A program made the translations under genes and the position numbers. This document shows positions 1 through 10,336 of a DNA stretch of 64,000 nt, one piece after another. Within the stretch, counting starts at the first letter, position 1; each line of letters opens with the position of its first letter. The notes under the pieces are model-generated. The model saw only the letters and a list, made by a program, of their open reading frames with translations, searched no databases and was not told the DNA's origin. This DNA comes from Eremophila alpestris peregrina (taxonomy: Eukaryota > Chordata > Aves > Passeriformes > Alaudidae). The DNA is taken from positions 3,839,770-3,903,769 of the forward strand of contig WMCF01000065.1 in assembly GCA_009792885.1 (NCBI GenBank), given 5' to 3'.

Positions 1-161
1 CCTTTCCCCTGTTCCATGTCCCAGGGTCACTCCAGGCTCCATTTCAGCAGTCAGGAGCAGTGAGGATCATTCTGGAGCCAGGTTTTAGTGCAGGCTGAGC
101 TCAGGCTCAGCTCTGATAACCCGGTGTGTGCTGTCACAGCCCCTGTTATCTCTCCTCCCAG

Positions 162-265
162 AACCTGCCCTTGCCAACCCCAGCCATATCCTTAAGCCAA
201 TCTGTTCTCAAAGGTGGGATCAGCAGATCAGGGAGGAATATTTTATTTCCTTCTGGAAGCATCAG
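162..265 (+). CDS. Candidate internal coding exon, unidentified protein (part 1 of a pair)
   Basis: A pyrimidine-rich run ending in CAG (to 161) is followed by 104 bases that stay open and end CATCAG before a donor-like GTAGGG (266-271). Two bases complete a codon, then 34 codons follow, including the stretch CSQRWDQQIREEYFISFWKH. The exon ends in phase 0, which is the phase needed to continue into the candidate exon at 402-454. The joined peptide is charged and helix-like, with no signal peptide, membrane segment or domain I recognise. A second frame is also open. Splice-like flanks around short open stretches occur elsewhere in this window by chance, so this is a lead rather than a gene call. 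If real, it is an internal exon of a + strand gene whose start lies left of the window. I did not find a convincing preceding or following exon. Confidence 0.32.
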
Positions 266-309
266 GTAGGGAAGGCATTTGCCAGCTCATCTAGGCATGT
301 CTACTCTGG

Positions 310-399
310 TTTTATTTTATTTTATTTTATTTTATTTTATTTTATTTTATTTTATTTTATTTTATTTTATTTTATTTTATTTTATTTTATTTTATTTTT
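310..399 (+). repeat. (TTTTA)n pentanucleotide microsatellite
   Basis: Seventeen uninterrupted TTTTA units run from 310 to 394, followed by one unit with an extra T. On the other strand this is (TAAAA)n, the kind of array that often grows from an A-rich retrotransposon tail, but no element is recognisable next to it. It would act as the T-rich tract of the acceptor proposed at 400-401. A perfect array of this length is probably length-variable between individuals. Confidence 0.97.
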
Positions 400-401
400 A
401 G

Positions 402-454
402 GTGAAAGCTGCTCAGCTGGAATTGTTAAAAAATGCAGGTCTGCAAGACAGTGG
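402..454 (+). CDS. Candidate internal coding exon, unidentified protein (part 2 of a pair)
   Basis: The TTTTA array ends in TTTTTAG (to 401). The next 53 bases read VKAAQLELLKNAGLQDS in the frame that continues in phase from the candidate exon at 162-265, and are followed by TGG and a near-consensus donor GTGAGT (455-460). The peptide is leucine- and alanine-rich and amphipathic, as expected for an alpha helix. The intron between the two candidates would be only 136 bases and consists mainly of the microsatellite. The exon ends two bases into a codon. One possible continuation begins after CAG at about 647 and stays open for about 30 codons, but it looks A-rich and unconvincing. A second frame of this exon is also open. 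I do not recognise the protein. Confidence 0.32.
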
Positions 455-1296
455 GTGAGTAAATCCTCTGCTGGGTCTGTTATAAATGTGCCCAAAGCAT
501 CTCATGACAGTGCCTTTTAATGACACAGGAGAGTCAATAAATAGCAGAAGGAAAGACTTATCAGACAGATTTATCTATGTAAAACTTTTGTGCTTTTGAC
601 TTTAAAAGGGTGTGTTCTTTATTTTTGTTTGAATGGCTTCATACAGCCAAATATTAGAGTTGTCCTTGTTTCTCGGCTATTTAACAATAAAAACAAAACA
701 ACCCCAAACCCCAGATAAACCCAGAAACACTCCAACTTAAACCTGAAGAAAATTATCTGCCTCCATGGGAAAGAAACTAATGAAATCCAATCAAATCTCA
801 GCTGGAAGAACAAAGAATGGTGGCTTTGGGCATAAATCAGACGTGGAATTAATTTTGTTCTTTATTACATGCCTTAAAAATAAAAAGAGAGCACCCTACC
901 CCCGGGAGTGCTGAACAGATTGAAATGATGTCCAGAGTCTGCCAGCTCCTGAGTTCAGGCAAACAAGACCTGTCCAAAATCAATAGGAATCCTACTGGTG
1001 ATAAAACCCCCCCAAAAGCACAGAGGGCACAGAATCCTTCTGCATTTATCAGTTTCCAGGGTGGAAAAGGGGATCTGTGGGGCACAGATCAGGAGATCCC
1101 TGGGGGATCAGGAGGGACCAGGTGAGGGTGATCAGGGTGTCCAGGGCTTCCCTGGGGTCAGGAGGTGTGGGAAACCAGAGTATCTCTCTGGGTCTCCTGG
1201 ATGGGCAAGCCCTCGGCCTGTGTCAGAAACAGTGGTGGCTTTTGGTCTGAGCCCATGGGAAAGAACTGCCAGGGCTGTCTGAGGATTTGGAGGTCA
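455..1296. other. No recognisable feature (left flank)
   Basis: Single-copy-looking sequence. It holds a G-rich stretch at about 1060-1160 made of repeated 'ggatcagg'-like words and short A-rich runs near 690-740. No repeat family, RNA gene or supportable coding exon is seen. Confidence 0.6.
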
Positions 1297-1748
1297 TGAG
1301 AGTTTGATTGGTGTGATTTTTGTTATGTCACTGGGTGAGAAAGTAGGGTTTTTAGATTTTGTTACATAGGTAAAATGGGGCCAAGATGGAGGCAGATCAG
1401 TGTGATAAAAGCACATTTTCCTGTCTTCCTTTTCCCCTTCCTCTTTGCAAAGGGTGATGGGTTTTAGGATTGGGTGAAGGTGCAATTTCACTGCATGACA
1501 TGGGTTTTAGTTATTGGTGTTTAGAGAAAAACAATGTTAACGTAGTTTAGGTTATAAAAGTTCAGGTGCTGTCGTGGGCAGAGGAGATTCCATCTTTCCA
1601 GCTGCCTGTGAACTTCTGGACAGAGAGAACTTGAGATAAGCTTTTTTAAAATAAACATCTGCAGACCACAACCCAGACGTTCTCCGATTCCTTTTTCCAA
1701 GCACGGGCTGGAGAGAAGAAAAGTTTTACACTGCTGGGGTTAATCTCA
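1297..1748 (+). mobile_element. Solo LTR candidate of an endogenous retrovirus
   Basis: The 452-bp block begins TGAGAG and ends ATCTCA, giving TG...CA termini with a 5-bp inverted match (TGAGA/TCTCA). It is flanked by GGTCA (1292-1296) and GATCA (1749-1753), a 5-bp target-site duplication with one mismatch. Inside is a TATA box (TATAAAA at 1553-1559) and, 97 bases later, a polyadenylation signal AATAAA (1650-1655), in the order expected for U3-R-U5 on the + strand. A 5-bp duplication is typical of ERVL-type insertions, but the family cannot be named from sequence alone. No internal gag/pol sequence adjoins it, so it would be a solo LTR left by recombination. Confidence 0.58.
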
Positions 1749-4700
1749 GATCAGATAACTCCGACAAGGAGGAGCATTTTGCCAGGCACATCTTAAAAAT
1801 GCAGCTGTTCCCCAGGAACCCCTGGAGTGGGCCAGGCTTTTATCCCACCACAACAAGACCAAAACTGCAGGGGAAGTGACACTCACAGACTGTGCTGACA
1901 GCACCTGTATTATTTTTAATATATATTTAATATATTTCCCCCCTTCAAAATTAACTTTTCCTTTAAATATATTTTTCCAGCAGGTTAAATAATGGATTTA
2001 TGTTGGAAATGTCAAAACCTCAGTGAAGATGGAGCTGGAACCTGGGCACAGCTGAAGCTTAATGCTGCTCTTCTCTAGGTAGGACTGTCCTTGTGATGCT
2101 TCTGTTCTCAGACTAAGCAGTGATGTCCCTGCTTTGTACCTGCCCAAAATTCCTCTTAAATTCATTATTGTGAGCCCACCATGAGCAACATGTGGGAAAA
2201 GAGTCTCACTCCAATTCTTCTTTTTGTTGGGTCTTCATTTTCTGTCATCATAAAAAGCAGCACAGAGCTCCATTTGGAATTTCTAGCCCAGGTTTTTTCC
2301 TAGCTTGCAATAAAAATTTTAATTGGACATTTATTATAGATGAGGAAATATAAAAAAAAAAAAAGCTGCAAAGTGAAAAAACACTGAAATTTTAATATTT
2401 CCATTGCAACTACTTCCACTTCTGAAAAATTAAAGGAAATATAAACAAACCCAAACCAAAACAGCACCCAAAGAAATGAAACATTTTGGTTTGATTTCCT
2501 GAATGTCCCTGAAATGTTTCAGTACAGTTCAGCATTAAACATCTCGTTGTCTTTAGTGATGCATTCCTTGCTGGAGTTGCAGAATTTCAGCTTGCTGCAA
2601 AAATAGAATTCCAAAGAATATCCAAAAAATATCCTGGAGTGCTGCAACGAGCCTGATACATTGGGAATCACAAGTACAAGAGGAATTCCTCTCCAGAGAT
2701 CTCAGCTGGAGGTGTCCAGCTCCCATTTTTTTATGAGGTGGTATTTAGTGTGTCATAACTAAAATAGGTTCATTATTTTGTTTGACTGCTTTCAAGCAAA
2801 GCTTTTAGAAAATTGAAACATTCAAGCCATGGTTCTATTTTTAATCAGTTGGGGTTTTTTTCCTGGCTGAAAGTTTATATTGCATGTTGATTTTTTCCAA
2901 ATAAACAAACCAGCTCCAGCGAATGTAAATTTTTCCTTTGAGAAACTGCCTCCTCCATTGTGTATTTCCAATTCATCCCAATGGAAAGTGCCTGAATAAT
3001 TCAATAATACATAAAGAAGGTAAAGGGATGGAAGTGAAGCCTGAATGCTATTTGGCCAAAGCCCAGAATTAGGCTAGGAGGAGAAAGATGAGCGTGGAGT
3101 GATGTAAACCCTCTTAAGTGAGGCCTAATGATTCACAAATGCCATGAAATGCATAGGTGGAGTCATTTGTATCCCACACACAGGCAGCCAGGGATTTGAA
3201 AAGTGCAGCAAAAGAATTATTGGCCTAATCAGGAAAAAGCCAAACTCAGCTCTGTTTTATTTCTCACGACTCTGGTGGAGCATGGGGCTGGAGGCTGCTG
3301 GTGCCCTCCTGGGCAGGGAGCTGGGCATCAGGACAGGAGGTGATTTAAAGGTAAAAAATCCCTTTGGGGGCTGTCAGCAGCTTTGGGGGCTGTAGATGTG
3401 TGTTAGGGCATGAAGCAGAAGTTCTGCTCCTGGGAAGAAAGTTCTGTCCCATGTCCCCACTGGGATGCACAGACAGGAGGGGCAGGGACAATGCACAGGC
3501 ACTGCTTGATCTCTTCCCTTCCTTCCCTCCTGCTCTGGAATTCTCCACCCTTTTTATTCTAAATTAATTTTCTGAGACAAGGAGAAGACACTGCCTTAGC
3601 TTTGTCCTTGGGAGTCGCAGATCTTGCCTGGATTGAAGGAATATTTTTGCACCTAAATGTGCAGGTTCCCGTCAGTTTTTGACAGGCACTGTCACATCCC
3701 ATGGCCCCCAGTCAATCTCTCCCCCTCTCTGCTTTGCCCTCTGATTGTGCCCTCCTAAATATCTCTGTGCTTGTGCCTCCCCAGGAGCTCAGAGCTGCTC
3801 TGGAGCCACCTCAGCTGTCAGCAGCCAGCTCTCCCAGCTCTGCAGTGGGTCACAAAGTCACCAAATCCTGGGCAGGTAGAGGAGAACTTGGGGAAACTTC
3901 TCAAAATCTGCCCCAGGAGAGAGACAGCAAGAACAGGGCAATGCCACTGGGAGCTCCTGGACACGTTCTGCTGCCAATGTTCCCAAGAGCAGGCTCTGAA
4001 AATGTCACTGCCATGGGGATTTCTGTGAGCCCCACCCCAAAAAACCCATCACAACACAGAGAGAAAGCTGGAAAAGGAAACTGCTGTGATTTCTTCACTT
4101 GTAAACAAGGCATGTATCCATAAGGATCTTATTTACTGGGAATAAAACCTCACCCCTTACTAATTCTTGAGGAAGTAAGAGGGACCACGGGCAGAAGTGG
4201 CTCACAGAGAAAATCCTGTGGCAGTAATCCTAAAGGACAAGCCCAATGTGTCACCATTATCACATAACTGCCACGAAGTGGAACCATCCAAATTACTGCA
4301 GGCAAAACCTGGAGATGTGACATCAGCTTTGTCACCTGCCTAATCTGAGACTGAGCAGGTGGAGGTGAGACCAAGGTCATCATCTGTCTTAGCAAGGGAG
4401 CTCTGAGCTGAGCTGCACAAGCACAGAACCCCCTCCCTGCCTCTCTGGCAGCACTGAAGCTCGTGTGTCAGAGGAAGAGCACTGTTATCTTCTTATCAGG
4501 AGATGACAACCACAAACACCTCGGCCTGCTCTGCCATCACCAGGGGTGAGCACCAACCTGCTGCACAAATAATCTAATTTAGGTGGATAACAGAGCACTG
4601 GAATGTGGGAGGTGGAATTCAGAGCCCTGTGAATGGGACAGGAATTTCTCACAAAGCTGGTGCAGGAAAAACACACAAACTTTTTTTCTCCACTTGTGAT

Positions 4701-6340
4701 TGAGGCAGGGAGGGAATAGGTCATCAAGCTGGCTCATTTGCAAGAGATGCATTAATTATTAATGGAGTATTAGTATTTAAAGTTCCCAGATCTCCCTCTA
4801 ACATGCAAAATAATCCCTCCTGCCATGGATGGTTTGTTTCACCGAGTAATCCACTCATCCTGTGCTATAATCACAACAGGCACAACTTCCACAGGGACTT
4901 TTCAGTGTCAACAGGCTTTGGGCTGTGATGTCTTTGAGGCAGAGAGTTGCCTTTTTGCTGTGTTTGTGTATCTCCAGGTAAGCTGGGGAGGGCAGCTTTT
5001 AGAAATGCCAGGCACTGAGTAACTGCAGTCAGTCACTGCTCCATCCTCCTCTCTCCCTGGAGCATTCCATGTCCTTGTGTCTCTCCCAGACACATTTAAA
5101 AGAACAATTTTTCTTGTGACAAGTAAGGCAAGAAGTGTGAGCTGGTGTCTGACAGGTTCAGGGAGAAGCTCACAATGAGGCAATTAGACATGGAAAGTGC
5201 TGATTAGAAGCACCATCACCCATAGCAGGGGAAGGAAAAAATCCCAAGTAGCAGGAGGAAAAGGGAAGAGGGGAAGAAAAAAAAAGAGAAAATGGAGCAT
5301 TTGGTAAAAGGGGTTGGTATAAAAAGTTTGTGACTGATGAGGGCTGATACGAGGCTCTAGAATTGCTCAAACCTTCTCTGGAGGGAGCTGGGCTTGGTTA
5401 GCCCTGGAGACAGGAGGTCCTTGAGGGGTAAAAAAGAGTTAAAAGCTTTTCATTGCCACGCTGGGTTTGCCAGTCACCAACTCCCCTGAGAGCTCCCCTC
5501 CAGCCCAGCCCAAAGCCATTCCCAGCCCTTTCCATGCCTCCTCTGGCAGGAGCAGTGATCTGCTGCTTCCACACGGGCCCAGGGGCTGCTGCTGTCACAC
5601 AGGAGGTGTTCTTTGGAGGAACAGGGAAAGCCAAGGAGGTAAAACACTTGATGCAAATCCCCTCTGTGTCTCTTTGGCTGCCATGGGTCGGGCAAGGGGA
5701 ACCTGTGGCCATCCTGTCACAGTGGCTGTGCTGCAAGAGGTCAGCAAAGAGGAGAGATGAGCCCTGGGGAGGGGCAGAGGGATGGGGAGTGCAGCCAGGG
5801 CAGCTCCAGACACCCAGATTTCAAGGAGGGTTTTTTTGAAAGGGTTCTTGCACATCCTGTGATCATCCCTGAGGAGGCAGGGAGGGAGGGGAGGAAATCA
5901 GACAGCCCAGACCTTCACTGGACCTGTCTTTTTTAAATACCTATTCCCCATTTTGGTTTCTCTGGTAATTTTTAGCAAACAGCTGTGGCATGAGCCTGGT
6001 GTGACCATCCTAGGGAGGGGAGAAAAGGCTGCACACTCTCAGATCAGATATACATGCAGCTGGATCTGCCTCGTAGAGTGGTGACAACAAGCAGTGAAAT
6101 ATTAACACCAACACAGTAATAACACCATTACAAAATGCATTAATCACCAGGGCTGTCACTGCTCTGGAGGGCCTGGCTCCAGCAGATTGCAGCCAAGCCT
6201 GGCTCCAGGGACTGGGATCCTCTGATCTCCAGCTCCAGGAGCTACCTGCAGGGGGGTCCTGGTGACTCATGGTGGGCCACGAGGCAAAAGGTTCTGTGTG
6301 AACTGTATGTAAAATAAATAAATCAATATTGCATTGTGCA
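1749..6340. other. Plain intergenic or intronic sequence
   Basis: No coding, RNA or repeat feature can be supported here. Contents worth naming are an AT-rich run near 1910-1990 (TTTAATATATTT-type words), an A13 run at about 2351-2363, an AT-rich motif-dense patch at about 4740-4800, and a purine-rich G-tract at about 5877-5897. Several open frames of 60-140 codons overlap each other in different frames and on both strands, which is what chance frames in CpG-poor DNA look like. Confidence 0.6.
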
Positions 6341-6402
6341 GGAGCTAGGGGAGCCCTCAGAGAGGGACTAGTTACAAGGGATGGAGTGACAGGACAAGGG
6401 GG
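6341..6402 (+). mobile_element. CR1 LINE 3' region, left part (interrupted copy)
   Basis: The block matches the avian CR1 3' region just upstream of its usual 'aatggcttcaaactgacag' segment: 'ggagctaggggagccctcag', then 'ggatggagtgacaggacaag'. It stops abruptly after GGGGG at 6402, where a TG...CA retroviral LTR begins, and the same CR1 resumes at 6785. Both halves are colinear and on the same strand. Confidence 0.85.
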
Positions 6403-6784
6403 TGATGCCTTGGGAAGGCTGACCTGAAACAGAGACTGGACAGAACTAGAGAATAAAGCAAATATTTATTGAAAGACCAGGTGGACCCTCCATAGTGCCC
6501 TGACCCCGGATCCCGAGGCCACACCCTTCTGTCCCTTTGGGTCTATTTGCATATTGGGTTTAATTGTCCAATTACAACTCCAGGCTGTGAAGTCTCATCC
6601 TTCTTGTTTTTCTCTTCAGTCCATTGTTGTTTGTGCTTTTGGGCCTGAAAGTTGTCCTTGGTTTTCAGCAGGAAAGGATTTGTTTTGTCTACCTGCTACC
6701 TACTAGCACTTAATGTGAAGCTTAAAACCACACCTGAAACAGCCTGGAATCTGGAAAACATAAAAGCTAAAACTAAAGGCATCA
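6403..6784 (-). mobile_element. Solo LTR inserted into a CR1 copy
   Basis: On the + strand the 382-bp insert starts TGATGCCTT and ends AAGGCATCA, a perfect 9-bp terminal inverted repeat of TG...CA type. GGGG flanks it on both sides (6399-6402 and 6785-6788) as the apparent target duplication, and removing it restores a continuous CR1. Read on the minus strand, an AATAAA signal (6470-6465) lies about 60 bases before the 3' end. Upstream of it are CCAAT and the perfect octamer ATGCAAAT within about 6544-6560. These are promoter/polyadenylation landmarks of a retroviral LTR. No internal region is present. A 4-bp duplication would suit an ERV1-like integrase, but the run of Gs makes the duplication length uncertain. 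Confidence 0.85.
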
Positions 6785-7040
6785 GGGGAATGGCTTCAAA
6801 CTGACAGAGAGTGGGTTTGGATTGGAAATTGGGCAGGAATTGTTCCCTGTGAGGGTGGGCAGGCCCTGGCACAGGGTGCCCAGAGCAGCTGTGGCTGCCC
6901 CTGGATCCCTGGCAGTGCCCAAGGCCAGGCTGGATGGGGCTTGGAGCACCCTGGGACTGTGGGAGGTGTCCCTGCCATGGTGGGGGTGGAATGAGAAGGG
7001 CTTTTGAGGTCCCTCCCAACCCAAATTGTGATTCCATGAT
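6785..7040 (+). mobile_element. CR1 LINE 3' end, right part (interrupted copy)
   Basis: The CR1 resumes with 'ggaatggcttcaaactgaca' and continues through the hallmark 'aaggccaggctggatggggc' and 'ggtccctcccaacccaaatt' to the terminal 'gattccatgat'. This is the untranslated 3' region of the non-LTR retrotransposon. The coding part is missing, as expected for 5'-truncated insertions. It is close in sequence to songbird CR1 copies. Confidence 0.93.
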
Positions 7041-8730
7041 CTAACTTGTTATTCATTACCCAAATTTCACCCTTTTGCTGTGCAACACTCCCAACCTTTG
7101 CTGGCTGCTTGGGAAGAGACCTTTGGAGCTTGAGCATTTCAGGGGAATCAGGTGCTCATGGAAAGCCAGGGCTGGGAGCAGCAACACACAACAGCTCTTT
7201 AAGGACCCAGTAAGAAAGTGCTCTGCCTCTTATGGAATTTAGGTGAATGGACTGTAATTACCCAAATATTTATGGGTTCTCTTTATTGTATGAGTCACTG
7301 AGGGCTTGTGAGGGGGCAGACAATTTCCATTTTGTTTAGGGCAGAAATATCCCCAGAGACCACGCTGATCTATGGAGCTGCCATATCAAACCCTCCTAGG
7401 AAAGGGGAAAAAAAAGATAATGCATTTATTAGTCAGCTCACATTGGACTGCTGTGTGTAGAAAAGGAGAGAACTGAACTGAAAAATGCTTTTAAAACCAC
7501 AATTCCATAAGCATCTGTCTCATTTCAAGTACGGCTGGGGCCTTTCTGTCTCCTGAAAGGAAAGGAGAGGGTGAATTCAAATGATCTGTAGCTCTGGAGT
7601 GCTGAAGGGGAAAAAAAAAAAAAGTAATTTCCAAATAGAAGTGCATCCCTGCAGACAGTGACCAGGCACAGATAACCTCCTCCAGGGAGCCACACTTCCC
7701 CCAGCATCTCTCCCCAAATGACTCGCTCCGTGCTCCCTCTGCTCTCCCTGAGGCTGAGATCACAACTGAAGGAAGTAACCAGAAAAGAAACAATCACTCT
7801 TGGCCATCAGACAAGTGGAGAAAGAGGGGGGGAAGGAGAAGGTGGGTGAGTGAGGTTTGTCCTCACCCATGTCCTGTGTGTGGTGTTTAGCCAGCAGTCA
7901 CCTTCCCCGTGGGTGCTGAGGGTTCTGCAGGACACCCTGACCCACATGTGGGGAGCTGTGGGGGATCCCAGCACCAGCAGGGCATGGAGGAGCTGTGGCA
8001 CAGGCAGGGGAAATGCCCTTTGCCATGCTGGAGCCTGAGCAAGGCTGTGCCTTGGGCAGAGGTGCAGAAATCCTGTGCAAACTGGGGCTGTGTCTGCTGC
8101 CAGTCTCAGCTCCTGTGTCTGAGCATCCGTGGAAAGGAGGGGACTGAGGGAAAAGAGGAGCCACAGAGAAAGCAGGAGCAGAAACTGCCCTGAAAATTCC
8201 TCTTTGTCCTTTGGATCACCACAGCATCTCATAGTCCTGGTGCAGAATGGGGCTGTCCAGCAGCAGCCAGTCCCTGCCCTGAGCTGCTGGCAGGGATGCT
8301 GGATGCCAGCCCTGTCCCACACAACAGCTCTGCGGCTTTGCTGAGCTTTTCCCAGGGAGTCAAAGCCCAACCTTGGGTGAGCCCACAGCTCAGGACAGGC
8401 TCCTTGTGCCATGGAGCATCCCCAGGCCAGTGCTGTCCCCACTCAGCTGTGCTGTCCCCCAGCCTGGGAGGCCCTGGAGGGGCAGGGGAGGAAGAGGAGC
8501 ACACAGGGCACACCACGGTGCCAGCAGGAGCCAGTGTGGGTGAGGCACAGCCAGCCTGGTGCTGTTGAATCTGAGGATCAACACGAGAGGGAAATGGAGA
8601 GTAGAGAGCAGTAAATGAGCTGGATTAGAGGAGCTGTTTTACATAGCCCTTCATTTAATCCTTTGCTTTCCTTTCATTGTTTAATTGGTTTAGCTCTTGT
8701 ACTTTTAATGCTGCAGGCAGAGAGAGCCAA
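7041..8730. other. Plain sequence with an A-tract
   Basis: No gene or repeat family is recognised. There is an A-run at about 7610-7624. From about 7890 to 8560 the sequence is relatively GC-rich, and overlapping open frames on both strands (the longest 211 codons, minus strand) lack any recognisable domain, so they are not annotated. Confidence 0.55.
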
Positions 8731-8870
8731 CCTCCTCTTTCCTTCTCTTTCCCTGCCTTTCCTCTGCTCTCTTTACATCTCCCTATCTAATCCCATTTCT
8801 CTCTTTCTCCCTCCATTGCTGTCTCTATCCCTTGTTCTCATTCCTCCAGCCTCTTTCTCTCTCTCTCCAG
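8731..8870 (+). repeat. Polypyrimidine (CT-rich) tract
   Basis: About 140 bases are almost entirely C and T on the + strand, with scattered purines, ending TTTCTCTCTCTCTCCAG. It may be simple low-complexity sequence. Because it ends in CAG it also looks like a very strong 3' splice-site tract (see the candidate exon directly after it). Confidence 0.85.
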
Positions 8871-8921
8871 GCCCCATATTACTCAAGCAGCTTTTGTTAG
8901 GGCTGTCAACTGCATCAGCGT
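8871..8921 (+). other. Possible cryptic or non-coding exon, unidentified
   Basis: Directly after the CT-rich tract and CAG (8870) come 51 bases ending CAGCGT, then a perfect donor GTAAGT (8922-8927). A second GTAAGT follows at about 8939. One frame has a stop and the other two are open but give no recognisable protein. It could be an exon of a long non-coding RNA or a chance pair of splice signals. The sequence from here to about 9080 is AT-rich and non-repetitive. Confidence 0.2.
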
Positions 8922-10162
8922 GTAAGTGAAATTGTACTGTAAGTGAAGTTAAAAGTATTTCTATGGTGGGATATTTAATCATTTGAATCCTTGATAGGAG
9001 CAGCTCTTTTTATTTTCACTAGCTATAAATCCAGGCTCTATCTAATCTCTGATCTCGACGAGGAGAGAATTAACCAACGGAGTGTGTGACTAGAAAGGAG
9101 AAGGCTGGAGAGAAGGGACCACTTTATCTGAGTGTGGAGTGGAGCAGCATAGGAATAAGGCAAGGAGCCATTCCCAGCTCCCTGCCATTCTTCTCACTGC
9201 CTTTCCCTGAGTCTACCTCTGTTCCCCTCCCCAGACACTCCAGCATATTGAAAATGCCATTTTCCATTTGCAGCTCTTTCTTTCCCCCCTTCAGGGAGTC
9301 ACTCAGCCCATGATGGTGGGGAGGAGTTGTCTCTGACTGCAGAGCCCTGGATTTTCGTCCATCTCCAGTTTTCTCTGGATTGGAATGGCTCCAGGTGTGG
9401 ATGACACCTGTGGGTCTGACCCTACCTCGAGGGGACCTGTTCCAGGTTTGGGACCTCAAGGTGACCCTTCCTCTGCTCTGCTCCAGGAGCTGCCTGCACA
9501 AATGAATTATTCACCTTTTCTTCTTCACCTGGGCCTGCTGAGAGCAGCTGAGAGCCTCCCATGCTGCCACCTCTCCGAAGCACAGGGCCAAGTGTCTTTC
9601 TTCAGACACATTTCCAGGACTCCTCTGTGCAGTGAACCTGCCCATCCTATTGCTCTAAGTTCAATATTTTAGTGTAAAGTTCTGGATGAAGGTCATATCT
9701 CAACACCTTTCCTTCTTTAGCCCCTTGTTTCCCCTCCAGGCATGTGGGGAATTCCCTTTTCCATAATTCTGTTGCTGGTACAGAGCACATCACCATCAGC
9801 CAAGGAGGAGAGTGGGGAGATGATCAGAAATGTTCTGACTGATTTGGGACTCTCCTATTTTTCCTCTCAGAACATGGTGATTTGGTGAAAGCAAAGCATT
9901 CTGCTGAGATGTGGTAATTGCAGTGGAGCCCCTGAGGGACCAGGATCATCTCTGGAGATTTTCCTGCTGGTTTGCAGGCATACAGGTTATGAAGAAAAAA
10001 GGAAATGTCCATACCTGTTGGAATCTGCTAGGAGAGAGGGAAGTTCAGAGGCACAGTTGCATCCAAATCTTCTGGAAGAACTACATATTTCTGTCTCCTC
10101 AGGGCTGAGATTGCACCACCAGGTGAAGCAGCAGCCATGCACATCAAAGCAGGCATGAAACA
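8922..10162. other. Plain sequence
   Basis: Nothing beyond scattered short pyrimidine runs (for example about 9180-9300) is recognised. Confidence 0.55.
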
Positions 10163-10336
10163 CTGAATCCCAGAATCCTACAATGGTTTGGACTGGAAGG
10201 GACCTTAAAAATCATCTCATTCCACCCCCTGCCATGGCAGGGACACCTTCCACTGTCCCAGGTTGCTCCAAGCCCCATCCAGCCTGGCCTTGGGCACTGC
10301 CAGGGATCCAGGGGCAGCCACAGCTGCTCTGGGCAG
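10163..10336 (-). mobile_element. CR1 LINE 3' end fragment
   Basis: Read on the + strand this is the reverse complement of the CR1 3' end: 'gaatcccagaatcc' (the terminal octamer-type tail), 'ggactggaagggacctt', 'gccatggcagggacacc', then 'agccccatccagcctggcct' and 'ggggcagccacagctgctct'. Only the last 170 bases or so of the element are present, so it is 5'-truncated and without coding sequence. Confidence 0.93.

Noticed and set aside
128..520. 130-codon + strand frame starting at 128
   Set aside because: Its length comes from reading through the TTTTA microsatellite (an F-I-L-F-Y run). Only the two spliceable segments within it are kept as weak candidates.
5550..5641. Splice-like segment ending before GTAAAA at 5641 with open frames
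   Set aside because: Several frames are open on both strands and the peptides look random. Such patterns recur in GC-richer parts of this window.
5870..5900. G-quadruplex motif in the GGGAGGGAGGGG tract
   Set aside because: Only three runs of three or more Gs are present, so the usual four-run rule is not met.
7807..8442. 211-codon minus-strand open frame
   Set aside because: Overlaps many other open frames on both strands in a GC-richer stretch. The product has no domain and looks like translated CpG-poor non-coding DNA.
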